Positions 29,647 to 37,057 of a stretch of DNA of 64,000 nt are shown here, piece after piece. The position numbers and the translations under genes are program-made. Positions within the stretch are counted from its first letter, which is position 1. Each line of letters starts with the position of its first letter. The stretch spans positions 145,289-209,288 of the forward strand of contig NZ_LMFA01000001.1 in the NCBI RefSeq assembly GCF_001426565.1. The letters run 5' to 3'. The DNA comes from Rhizobium sp. Root482 (GTDB taxonomy: Bacteria; Pseudomonadota; Alphaproteobacteria; Rhizobiales; Rhizobiaceae). Under the pieces are notes generated by a model. That model was not told the DNA's origin. It saw only the letters and a list, made by a program, of their open reading frames with translations, and ran no database searches.

Positions 29647-30195
29647 TCATTGCTCCGCTTCACGCTCGCCGGCGTGACCGTCACGCTCTCGGTCGGCGGG
29701 TTTTCCAGCATCAGGATCGGATCTGGATTTGACGGCGGCCTGCAGGCGACCGACGGCATAGAGCACGGTCAGGCCGGCGGTCAGCGCGAAGATGGCGATC
29801 AGCCAATGGCCGAAACCGAGCGCAAGGCCGATGGCGCCGGCAAGCCACATTCCGGCACCCGTCGTCAGCCCGCGCACCTCGCCGCGCGACAGCACGATCG
29901 TGCCCGCCGCCAGGAAAGCAACACCGGCGGTCACCGCCTCGACCACGCGCAAGGGATCGATCCGCACCTGCCCGTCCGAAAGACCCGGCATATGAACGCT
30001 CTCGATCGAAATGATCGCAAAGACGGCCGAGGCAAGGCTGATTAGGATGTGGGTCCGCAGGCCCGCAGCCTTGTCGCGCGCCTCGCGTTCGAAGCCGATG
30101 AGCCCTCCAAAGAAGATCGCCCCGCAAAACCGGGCAATGATCACTGAATAGGGAATTTGGGTGACGGGGAATATATCGGCAATAATCTGGTCCAT
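29647..30195 (-). CDS. MgtC/SapB family inner-membrane protein
   Basis: The 182-residue product starts MDQIIADIFPVTQIPYSVI. It has about five helices, with the family signature GGLIGFEREARDKAAGLRTH (helix 2 and the following loop) and TGAGMWLAGAIGLALGFGHW. MgtC proteins act in magnesium-limited growth and, in Salmonella, inhibit the F1Fo ATP synthase. The C-terminal 30 residues are charged (ADRERDGHAGE). A start five codons upstream (30210) is possible. It is divergent from two micro-membrane-protein genes. Confidence 0.9.
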   Translation of the reverse strand: MDQIIADIFPVTQIPYSVIIARFCGAIFFGGLIGFEREARDKAAGLRTHILISLASAVFAIISIESVHMPGLSDGQVRIDPLRVVEAVTAGVAFLAAGTIVLSRGEVRGLTTGAGMWLAGAIGLALGFGHWLIAIFALTAGLTVLYAVGRLQAAVKSRSDPDAGKPADRERDGHAGEREAEQ

Positions 30196-30220
30196 GGCGC
30201 CAGAACGCACGGGTAAAAAC

Positions 30221-30300
30221 TTGGTTCCCGCAGCAGCGCCCGCCTCTGCTCGCCGTCGGCATGAAACCGAACACGTCCAAGGACGGGAACCAATGCCGAC
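30221..30300 (+). other. Structured intergenic segment: possible H-type pseudoknot
   Basis: TTGGTTCCCG (30221-30230) is perfectly complementary to CGGGAACCAA (30284-30293). GTCGGCA (30255-30261) inside that loop pairs with TGCCGAC (30294-30300) immediately after it. The two stems abut with no gap, the geometry of an H-type pseudoknot with loops of 24 and 22 nt. A competing hairpin CGTCC-AA-GGACG (30274-30285) uses part of the same bases. The segment lies between the MgtC start and the micro-protein genes, so it could act in either leader or be an operator. Confidence 0.35.
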
Positions 30301-30372
30301 ATTGCACGTTACCGCTGCAGTCTACCGGAAAGTCACGCGCGGCCGCTGCCGCGCTCAACGGAGGAAAGTCAC

Positions 30373-30450
30373 ATGCTGCGCGCTGGTCTTCTTTGGTTCA
30401 TGGGTGTGCCCTTGGTCGTCGTCATCCTGATCTGGATGTTCTATTTCTAG
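30373..30450 (+). CDS. 25-residue single-helix membrane peptide
   Basis: The ATG at 30373 follows GGAGG by eight bases. The product is MLRAGLLWFMGVPLVVVILI followed by five mostly aromatic residues, ending in TAG. It is almost wholly hydrophobic with one Arg at position 3, as in small single-pass inner-membrane peptides. The motif W8-x-x-G11-V12-P13 recurs in the next gene. It is too short for most gene finders. Function is unknown; its place next to an MgtC-family gene recalls the MgtR peptide of Salmonella, without sequence similarity that I can claim. Confidence 0.6.
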   Translation: MLRAGLLWFMGVPLVVVILIWMFYF

Positions 30451-30463
30451 TTTGGAGATGAAC

Positions 30464-30601
30464 ATGACCCCTTCTCCCTTCGAAAGCGGCGCCGAGATAC
30501 GCCAGTCCGAATACCGCCAGTTCATGATCCGCGAACTGTTGATCTGGATGATCGGCGTGCCGGTGCCCATCGCCGCCGTCATCGGTTTTTTCGTCCTGTA
30601 A
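30464..30601 (+). CDS. 45-residue small membrane protein, paralogous motif to its neighbour
   Basis: It starts 13 bases after the 25-codon gene, at an ATG six bases after GGAG; an ATG six bases earlier lacks spacing for that site. The N-terminal 23 residues are hydrophilic (SGAEIRQSEYRQFMIREL) and the rest is one helix with W28-x-x-G31-V32-P33 followed by a hydrophobic tail ending GFFVL. The W-x-x-G-V-P spacing is identical to the upstream peptide, pointing to duplication of one membrane module. The two are almost certainly cotranscribed. No function is known to me. Confidence 0.62.
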   Translation: MTPSPFESGAEIRQSEYRQFMIRELLIWMIGVPVPIAAVIGFFVL

Positions 30602-30708
30602 GCAATCCGTTTATCCAGAACAAAAACGTCCGATCTGAAACGAAGCCTCTTGCGGTTTGGCGAAGATCATTCTAAACCCCGGCCATCGTTCGGTTATCGG
30701 GCGTGTGA

Positions 30709-30782
30709 GGCCTCGTGGCGGAGTGGTGACGCAGAGGACTGCAAATCCTTGTACCCCGGTTCAATTCCGGGCGAGGCCTCCA
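30709..30782 (+). tRNA. tRNA-Cys (anticodon GCA)
   Basis: The acceptor GGCCTCG pairs with CGAGGCC. The anticodon arm AGGA-CTGCAAA-TCCT exposes GCA. The T arm CCCGGTTCAATTCCGGG is complete, the discriminator is T and CCA is encoded. The length is 74 nt. It lies about 107 bases after the micro-protein pair. Confidence 0.97.
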
Positions 30783-30983
30783 AACAAATCACCAATTGTT
30801 CCCAATCCATTACGGCGAATGTCTAGCCTCTATATGAGGTCTATTCTGAAACGAGACGTCGCCGCGTTATGAACCGATATCGGCAGTCCTTTCAGCTTTT
30901 TCACCCGTACGAAACGCACCGCCGGGCAAAACCCGCGATCCGCACTGCCGGCTTCTCTTCGTCGCCCGCCGAGACTGGCTGGG

Positions 30984-31202
30984 TCAGTGATAGTAGAAGC
31001 ATTGGCAATCGGCCTTGCTGTCGTCGGGCGCGCTCCAGACGCGCACGGCAAGCTTCTTGGCGGTCCCCTCCTCCATCAGCCGCAACCCAAGGAGAGACGT
31101 CGCCGCGAGCTTCGGGTTGATCGCATCGACCTCGACCATCGCGCCGACCTGATGGACGCCCTGCTTCGGAGTCCAGGTGAAAAACTGCACGCTGTAATGC
31201 AT
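30984..31202 (-). CDS. Small hypothetical protein (72 residues)
   Basis: The product starts MHYSVQFFTWTPKQGVHQVG and is a compact, soluble-looking alpha/beta protein ending VWSAPDDSKADCQCFYYH. I do not recognise a family. The codon use is normal for the window, with a GAAGGAGAA ribosome site upstream of the ATG, which supports expression. It lies downstream of petABC on the same strand but beyond the petC terminator. The 31203-31438 interval before it holds nothing else I can identify. Confidence 0.7.
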   Translation of the reverse strand: MHYSVQFFTWTPKQGVHQVGAMVEVDAINPKLAATSLLGLRLMEEGTAKKLAVRVWSAPDDSKADCQCFYYH

Positions 31203-31438
31203 CGCGTTCTCCTTCGCGTCCGCTTGCGTCCGAAAATCCGGCGCGGTTCCGCATGCGCTCCCGTTGCCGGCAGAACTGCCTGCGCGGCACAGGATGTCAC
31301 GATTATAGCAGATTTTCCTGAAATGCGATATTTCTCCGGCGCCCGGTATCACCGCACAAAGGGCGCCGCAAACAGCATCTTGACGAAGATCGTCGCGACG
31401 GCTCACAAGCGTGCTGAGCCGCGGAGGGGCGCGAATAG

Positions 31439-31468
31439 AAAAACCCCCGGCCTTTCGAGCCAGGGGTC
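31439..31468 (-). terminator. Rho-independent terminator of petABC
   Basis: On the minus strand ACCCCTGGC and GGCCGGGGG form a GC-rich stem with one wobble around TCGAAA, followed by TTTTT. It begins about 43 bases after the petC stop. Confidence 0.82.
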
Positions 31469-31510
31469 TGTTATCTTCGATCGACGCGATGGCGCCGGAG
31501 GCAAAAGGCC

Positions 31511-32395
31511 TCAATGTTCCTTGTTGGAATAGACCGACTTTTTCGTCAGGTAGATCAGGCCGGTAAAGATCAGCAGAAAGATCATCACCATGAACCCTGT
31601 CCGCTTGCGGGCTTCCAGATGCGGCTCTGCGGCCCACATCAGGAAAGCTGCGACGTCGTGCGAATACTGCTCGACCGTCTGCGGCGCGCCGTCGTCATAG
31701 GTTACCTGGTCATCGGAGATCGGCGGTGCCATGGCAAGTGCCGAGGCGTTGGCGAAATAGGGATTGTAATGCGTGCCCTCCGCCACTTCGACGCCGGCCG
31801 GCGGCTCCTGGTAGCCGGTCAGCAGCGCATGGATATAGTCCGGGCCGCCTTCCTGGTACTGCGTGAACATATCGAAGATGAAGGTCGGGAAACCGCGCTC
31901 GATGCCGCGTGCCTTGGCGATCAGCGAGAAATCAGGCGGAGCCGCGCCATTGTTGGAGGCCGCGGCTGCTTCCCTGTTCGGGAAGGGCGACGGGAAATGA
32001 TCCGAAGGCAATGCCTTGCGGGTAAACATCTCGCCATCGGCGTTCGGGCCATCCTCGACTTCGTAATTCGCTGCGAATGCCTTTACCTGGGCTTCCGAAT
32101 AACCAAGGTCTCCCAGCGTGCGGAAGGTGACCAGGCTCATCGAATGGCAGGCGGAACAGACTTCGGTATAGACTTTCAGACCGCGTTGAAGCTGGCCCTT
32201 GTCGTAATGGCCGAAGGGGCCGGCGAAGCTCCATTCCTGCTGTTCGGGCTTGTGGATCGGGAAGTGCGGCGTGCCGCCGTGGTCTTCCGTCGCCCCTGCC
32301 TCGGCCTTGTGTTCACCCTCCTGGGCGAACACCTGACCGGCGCCGAGGCCGACGACGACTGCGAGCGAAAGAATGCCTGCAACGAGCTTTTTCAT
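31511..32395 (-). CDS. petC: Cytochrome c1, haem-binding subunit of cytochrome bc1 complex
   Basis: PetC accepts electrons from the Rieske protein and passes them to soluble cytochrome c. The 294-residue product has a signal peptide (MKKLVAGILSLAVVVGLGAG, cleavage at VFA-QEG), the haem attachment site C80-S-A-C83-H84, the methionine-ligand region after SALAMAPPISD, and a C-terminal anchor helix (GFMVMIFLLIFTGLIYL). The ATG at 32395 gives this signal peptide and has AAGGA upstream; an ATG overlapping the petB stop (32428) would add 11 residues. It is a stand-alone gene, not a cyt b/c1 fusion as in Bradyrhizobium. Confidence 0.96.
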   Translation of the reverse strand: MKKLVAGILSLAVVVGLGAGQVFAQEGEHKAEAGATEDHGGTPHFPIHKPEQQEWSFAGPFGHYDKGQLQRGLKVYTEVCSACHSMSLVTFRTLGDLGYSEAQVKAFAANYEVEDGPNADGEMFTRKALPSDHFPSPFPNREAAAASNNGAAPPDFSLIAKARGIERGFPTFIFDMFTQYQEGGPDYIHALLTGYQEPPAGVEVAEGTHYNPYFANASALAMAPPISDDQVTYDDGAPQTVEQYSHDVAAFLMWAAEPHLEARKRTGFMVMIFLLIFTGLIYLTKKSVYSNKEH

Positions 32396-32427
32396 CTGTG
32401 TGGGTTCCTTAATCTTCGCTGTCGGCA

Positions 32428-33699
32428 TCACACGGCAACCGGCTTCTTCGCGGCCCGTTTTTCCAGCACCGCCTCGGTGATGGAATTGGGGATGCGCTTG
32501 GGCGTCTCGATCAGGCCGAGAAGCGGCATGATGACAAGGAAGAAGCCGAAATAATAGAGCGTGCCGAGCTGCGACATCACCACATAGAGACCTTCGGCAG
32601 GGCGCGACCCGAGCCAGCCGAGCAGGATGGAGTTGATGACGAAGAGCCAGAAGAACAGCTTGTACCAGGGGCGGTAGACGGCGGAGCGAACCTTGGACGT
32701 ATCGAGCCAGGGCACGAAGAACAGGACGATGATCGCACCGAACATCACGAGCACGCCGCCGAGCTTGCTGTCGATCGGGCCGACATTGAAGGTGATGGCG
32801 CGCAGCATCGCGTAGAACGGCAGGTAGTACCATTCAGGAACGATATGGGCGGGCGTCTTCAGCGCGTCGGCCGGGATATAGTTGTCGGGATGGCCGAGGA
32901 AGTTCGGCATGTAGAACACGAACCAGGCGAAGACCAGTAGGAAGACCGAGATGCCGAGCGCGTCCTTGAGGGTCGCATAGGGCGTAAACGCGACGGTATC
33001 CGTCTTCGTCTTCACTTCGATGCCGGTCGGGTTGGTCTGACCGGTGACATGCAGCGCCCAGATATGCAGGACGACGACGCCGGCGATCATGAAAGGCAGC
33101 AGGTAATGCAGCGAGAAGAAGCGGTTGAGCGTCGGCTGATCGACGGCAAAGCCGCCAAGCAGGAACTGCTGGATCCATTCACCGACCAGCGGGAAGGCCG
33201 AGAAGAAACCGGTGATGACGGTCGCGCCCCAGAAGGACATCTGGCCCCAGGGCAGGACATAGCCCATGAAGCCGGCAGCCATCATCAGGAGATAGATGAC
33301 GACGCCGAGGATCCAGAGAATTTCACGCGGCGCCTTGTAGGAGCCGTAATAGAGACCACGGGCGATATGCAGATAGACGGCGATGAAGAAGAAGGAGGCG
33401 CCGTTGGCATGCATGTAGCGCAGCAGCCAACCGTGATTGACGTCGCGCATAATCTTTTCGACGGAGTTGAAGGCAACCGACGTCTCGGCAGTGTAGTGCA
33501 TCGCGAGCACGACGCCGGTCAGGATCTGGACGATCAACATGACCGAAAGCATGGCACCGAACGTATAGGCATAGTTGAGGTTGCGCGGGACCGGATAGGA
33601 AACGAAGCTGTCATGGACGAGCCGCGGCAGCGGCAGGCGCGAATCCACCCATTTTTCGATACCGGTCGTAGGCGTGTAGGTTGAATGATCACCACTCAT
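32428..33699 (-). CDS. petB: Cytochrome b subunit of cytochrome bc1 complex
   Basis: PetB carries both quinone sites and two b-type haems. The 423-residue product has eight helices. Paired haem-ligand histidines are visible in helices B and D ([21 protein letters not shown] and [21 protein letters not shown]). The Qo-site motif [14 protein letters not shown] is intact. The ATG at 33699 gives [20 protein letters not shown]; an in-frame start 18 bases earlier overlaps petA and is less likely. It lies 14 bases after petA. Confidence 0.97.
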   Translation of the reverse strand: MSGDHSTYTPTTGIEKWVDSRLPLPRLVHDSFVSYPVPRNLNYAYTFGAMLSVMLIVQILTGVVLAMHYTAETSVAFNSVEKIMRDVNHGWLLRYMHANGASFFFIAVYLHIARGLYYGSYKAPREILWILGVVIYLLMMAAGFMGYVLPWGQMSFWGATVITGFFSAFPLVGEWIQQFLLGGFAVDQPTLNRFFSLHYLLPFMIAGVVVLHIWALHVTGQTNPTGIEVKTKTDTVAFTPYATLKDALGISVFLLVFAWFVFYMPNFLGHPDNYIPADALKTPAHIVPEWYYLPFYAMLRAITFNVGPIDSKLGGVLVMFGAIIVLFFVPWLDTSKVRSAVYRPWYKLFFWLFVINSILLGWLGSRPAEGLYVVMSQLGTLYYFGFFLVIMPLLGLIETPKRIPNSITEAVLEKRAAKKPVAV

Positions 33700-33713
33700 A
33701 ATCAGTATTCCCC

Positions 33714-34292
33714 TCAACCGATCTTGATAACTGTGTCAGACGTGAACGCGAAGGTCGGAACCGCCAGATTCTGGGGCGCCGGACCTTTGCGGATACGGCC
33801 GGCCGTATCGTAGTGCGAACCGTGGCAAGGACAGAACCAGCCGCCGAAATCGCCGGCCTGGCCGAGCGGCACGCAGCCCAGATGGGTGCACGAGCCGATC
33901 ATGACGATCCAGTTTTCCTTTTCCTTGCCGGCGGAGCGGTCAAGATCGGTTGCCTGTGCATCGGCCGGAAGATTGGCATTTCGCGCCACGGGATCCTTCA
34001 GATCGGCAAGCTCGACGGCATTGGCCTCTTCGACTTCCTTGTCGGTGCGGTTGCGGATGAACACCGGCTTGCCGCGCCACTTCGCCGTCAGCGACATGCC
34101 GGGCTCAAGGCTCGAGACATCGACCTCGATCGAGGCCAGCGCCAGCGTCGAGGCATCGGGCCGCATCTGGTCGATGAACGGCCAGGCCACCGCGATGGCA
34201 CCGACGGCGCCGGCCATGCCGGTCGTCAAATACAGGAAATCGCGGCGAGTGGGCTCGCCCAGGGTTTCGCTTGATGTCTCGTGTTCGCTCAC
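33714..34292 (-). CDS. petA: Rieske iron-sulfur subunit of cytochrome bc1 complex
   Basis: The 192-residue product has a twin-arginine-type signal/anchor ([20 protein letters not shown]) at residues 15-40 and the [2Fe-2S] motifs C135-T-H137-L-G-C140 and C154-P-C156-H157-G-S. C135, H137, C154 and H157 are the expected cluster ligands, and C140/C156 the disulfide. It heads petABC. The upstream 365-base region must contain the operon promoter. Confidence 0.97.
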   Translation of the reverse strand: MSEHETSSETLGEPTRRDFLYLTTGMAGAVGAIAVAWPFIDQMRPDASTLALASIEVDVSSLEPGMSLTAKWRGKPVFIRNRTDKEVEEANAVELADLKDPVARNANLPADAQATDLDRSAGKEKENWIVMIGSCTHLGCVPLGQAGDFGGWFCPCHGSHYDTAGRIRKGPAPQNLAVPTFAFTSDTVIKIG

Positions 34293-34657
34293 GGCTAAAC
34301 CATCCTCTCACGCATGTTTGCGGAAACCGCACTGTCCCCGGCGTGTATTTCGCGCCCCGTGCCGACACTTGAGCGAAAGAACAGCGCCAAATCAATAAGC
34401 CGATGGACGAAAAAGGAGAAAACTTTCGCCTTTCCGCCATCCATAAAACCGGGCGAACCCCTCCCCTTCGGCAAGCGGCAGATTCCCCGGCAATCCGGCG
34501 CGTTCTATGCTTGATCGCCGGGGTTGTCCAGTCTTGAGGGGGACGGGTGAGCCAGAATGTCGCGGGAAAACCGAAGCTGATGTTCCCAAACCGCTTTTCC
34601 CGCTCGAATGGCGCTAGAGGACCGGTTTGCGGGCGCTAGGGTGCTATCAGCGAGCGG
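34293..34657. other. Intergenic region upstream of petABC
   Basis: No gene is apparent here. It holds the petABC promoter (minus strand), which I cannot pinpoint, and the 3' flank of the ABC exporter gene. A 9-bp inverted repeat GCGGGAAAA / TTTTCCCGC (34562-34570 and 34595-34603) spans 24 bases and may be a hairpin or operator. No FNR/FixK palindrome is visible. Confidence 0.4.
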
Positions 34658-36526
34658 CTATTCGGCGGCCGCGTCGCCCGCCAGGAAACCGCCGGACTGG
34701 CGCGTCCAGAGATCGGCATAGAGCCCGCCTGCGGCGATCAGTTGTTCATGGGTGCCGTCTTCGACGATCCGCCCCTGATCCATGACGATCAGCCGGTCGA
34801 GGGCGGCAATAGTCGACAGGCGGTGGGCAATCGCCAGCACCGTCTTGCCGCGCATCAGCCGGTCCAGATTGGACTGGATCGCCGCCTCGACTTCCGAATC
34901 GAGTGCCGAGGTGGCCTCGTCGAGCACGAGGATCGGCGCATCCTTCAGCATCACCCGGGCAATTGCGATACGCTGGCGCTGGCCACCGGAAAGCTTGACG
35001 CCGCGCTCCCCGACATGGGCATCGAAGCCGGTTCGGCCGCGCTGGTCCTCGAGCCGCTCGATGAAGTCGAGCGCCTCGGCCTTGCTCGCCGCCGCTCTCA
35101 AATTGTTCTCGTCGGCGTCCGGCCGCCCGAACAGGATATTGTCGCGGATCGAGCGATGCAGGAGGGAGGTGTCCTGGCTGACGACGCCGATCTGCATGCG
35201 CAGCGTTTCCTGCCGCACAGCGGCGATATCCTGGCCGTCGATGAGGATACGGCCGGCTTCCAGGTCGTAGAATCGCAGGAGGAGGTTGACCAATGTGGTC
35301 TTTCCGGCACCGGACCTGCCGACGATGCCGATCTTCTCCCCGGCGCGAATGTCCAGCGACAGGTCGTCGATGATGCCGCTGCCCCGGCCATAATGGAAGC
35401 GGATGTTCTCGAAGCGGATGACCGGGTTCCTCACGACAAGGGCTGTCGCCTCCGGCCGATCGACCAGTTGGATCGGCTGGGAGATCATTTCGGCGGCGTT
35501 CTGGATCGTGCCGATATTGCGCATGATGCCGTTGAACTGCACCATCATCCGGCTCAAAAGGAAATTCAGCCGCAGAACCAGCGCCAGCGTGAAGGCGACG
35601 GCGCCCGAACTGATCAGGCCCGACAGCCAGAGATGAACGCTCAGCCCCGCCATGGTGACGATCATGATCCCGGAAAGGAAGGCCATGGAGGCTCGCACCC
35701 CGGTGATGAACCGGGTAAAGCGCATGATGCTGTCCTGGAAGATATCGAAGCCCTGGCGCATATAGCGGTCGTTTTCCTCGTCGCGCGCAAAGAGCTTCAG
35801 GGTCTGCATATTGCTATAGGCATCGACCATGCGGCCGCTGAGCATCGAGGAGGCTTCAGCCGTCTCGCGCGAATGCTGGCGAATCCGCGGCACGAAATAG
35901 CGGGCGAGAAAGGCAAAGCCGATCAGCCAGAAAAGGACCACGATCGCAAGCGAGGCATCGAGCTGCCCGACCAGCACGAGGGTCGAGACCGAATAGATGC
36001 CGACGAACCAGACGCTTTCCATCAACGAGGTCACGACATCGCCAACCGCCTGCCCGCCCGACCAGACCTTGGTGACGATGCGCCCGGAAAAATCGTTCTG
36101 GAAAAAGGACAGCGATTGCCGAGCGACATGGAGATAGGATTGCCAGCGCACCAGATTGTAAAAGCCGGGCGTAATCACCTGCTGGTCGATCAGCGACATC
36201 GCGAGCGAAACCACGAAGCGGACGACGCCGATCAGCACGACCATGCCGAACAGTTCGGCCCCGTGCGCGTCGAGCAGTCCTTTCCAGCCATCGCCCGGCT
36301 TGACCGTTGCGAGGATGTCCACGACCCGACCGACGAACCAGAACAGCGTCGCCTCGATGGCCGCCGTCATGCCGCCGAGCACGAGCATGGCGACAAAGGG
36401 CGCCTTGGCCTGCCTTATGTAGAACCAGACATAGGCCGCCAGCCGCTCCGGCGGCTGCAGTCCGCCCTGCGCGGCAAAGGACTGGATCCAGTTTTCAAAC
36501 GGGGCAAAGAGGGCGCGCAGAAACAT
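34658..36526 (-). CDS. ABC exporter, fused permease and ATPase (first of two paralogues)
   Basis: The 622-residue type IV exporter half-transporter has six helices (about 55-340) and one ABC domain. That domain has Walker A GRSGAGKTTL near residue 405, signature LSGGQRQRIAIARVM, Walker B ILVLDEATSALDSE and switch IAHRLSTI. The N-terminus is MFLRALFAPFENWIQSFAAQ. The C-terminal TRQSGGFLAGDAAAE matches the paralogue's end (SRQSGGFIADD). The two may form a heterodimer for lipid, drug or peptide export. Substrate is unknown. It is the third gene after the other exporter and a small protein on the same strand. Confidence 0.9.
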   Translation of the reverse strand: MFLRALFAPFENWIQSFAAQGGLQPPERLAAYVWFYIRQAKAPFVAMLVLGGMTAAIEATLFWFVGRVVDILATVKPGDGWKGLLDAHGAELFGMVVLIGVVRFVVSLAMSLIDQQVITPGFYNLVRWQSYLHVARQSLSFFQNDFSGRIVTKVWSGGQAVGDVVTSLMESVWFVGIYSVSTLVLVGQLDASLAIVVLFWLIGFAFLARYFVPRIRQHSRETAEASSMLSGRMVDAYSNMQTLKLFARDEENDRYMRQGFDIFQDSIMRFTRFITGVRASMAFLSGIMIVTMAGLSVHLWLSGLISSGAVAFTLALVLRLNFLLSRMMVQFNGIMRNIGTIQNAAEMISQPIQLVDRPEATALVVRNPVIRFENIRFHYGRGSGIIDDLSLDIRAGEKIGIVGRSGAGKTTLVNLLLRFYDLEAGRILIDGQDIAAVRQETLRMQIGVVSQDTSLLHRSIRDNILFGRPDADENNLRAAASKAEALDFIERLEDQRGRTGFDAHVGERGVKLSGGQRQRIAIARVMLKDAPILVLDEATSALDSEVEAAIQSNLDRLMRGKTVLAIAHRLSTIAALDRLIVMDQGRIVEDGTHEQLIAAGGLYADLWTRQSGGFLAGDAAAE

Positions 36527-36633
36527 AGGTTCGATATAGGAGGATTCGCGCCAGGAACAAACGGCGACTGCCAGATAAAGTGCCGGCCACGCGAAACCGT
36601 CATCCATTCCGGACGGTTCCGCCCAGCCGCCGC

Positions 36634-37017
36634 TCAATCGTCTTCGTGATCGGACGCGGGATAGATGCAGAAATCCGCTTCATAGCCAAGGGCCGAAACC
36701 AGCGCCATGGTCGAGGGTTTCAGGCCAAAGCTCAGTTCCGCCGTTCTGCCCAGATCGACATAGACGGCGATCCTGATGCCGTGACCATGGCCGATGGCGC
36801 GCAAGGCCGACAGCTGCGCCGCATAGGCATCGACATGGCGCGCGACAAAGACGCTGGCATCGACCCCCTCGCCTGCCAGCTGCGGCGGTTCAGCAAGGAA
36901 GCCGCCATTCTTGCCGCACCGGCAGGACCAATTCGGGTTGGCCTCCATGAAAAGGTCGAAAGCGCCTTTGTGCTCGCCCTTGATCAGGACGTCGAATTCA
37001 AACTCGATATCGCTCAC
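36634..37017 (-). CDS. Small protein of unknown function between the two exporters (possibly DUF4279-like)
   Basis: The 127-residue soluble product starts at a GTG (37017) with GGGGA about eight bases upstream. It begins with SDIEFEFDVLIKGEHKGAFD. A CRCGKNGGF segment lies near residue 32. The C-terminal half (ELSFGLKPSTMALVSALGYE then ADFCIYP) resembles the end of DUF4279 domains, but I hold this loosely. It is 40 bases after one exporter gene and 107 before the other, so it is probably cotranscribed. A regulatory or accessory role is only inferred from position. Confidence 0.65.
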   Translation of the reverse strand: MSDIEFEFDVLIKGEHKGAFDLFMEANPNWSCRCGKNGGFLAEPPQLAGEGVDASVFVARHVDAYAAQLSALRAIGHGHGIRIAVYVDLGRTAELSFGLKPSTMALVSALGYEADFCIYPASDHEDD

Positions 37018-37057
37018 AATGATCGTCCCCAAAAAGGGTGGGAAGACGGGAAGCGGC

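Noticed and set aside
34293-34657. FNR/FixK control of petABC
   Set aside because: No TTGAT-N4-ATCAA or close variant is present upstream of petA.
34742-36649. 635-codon plus-strand frame opposite the ABC exporter
   Set aside because: Shadow frame; composition of repeated charged residues is typical of antisense translation in GC-rich DNA.
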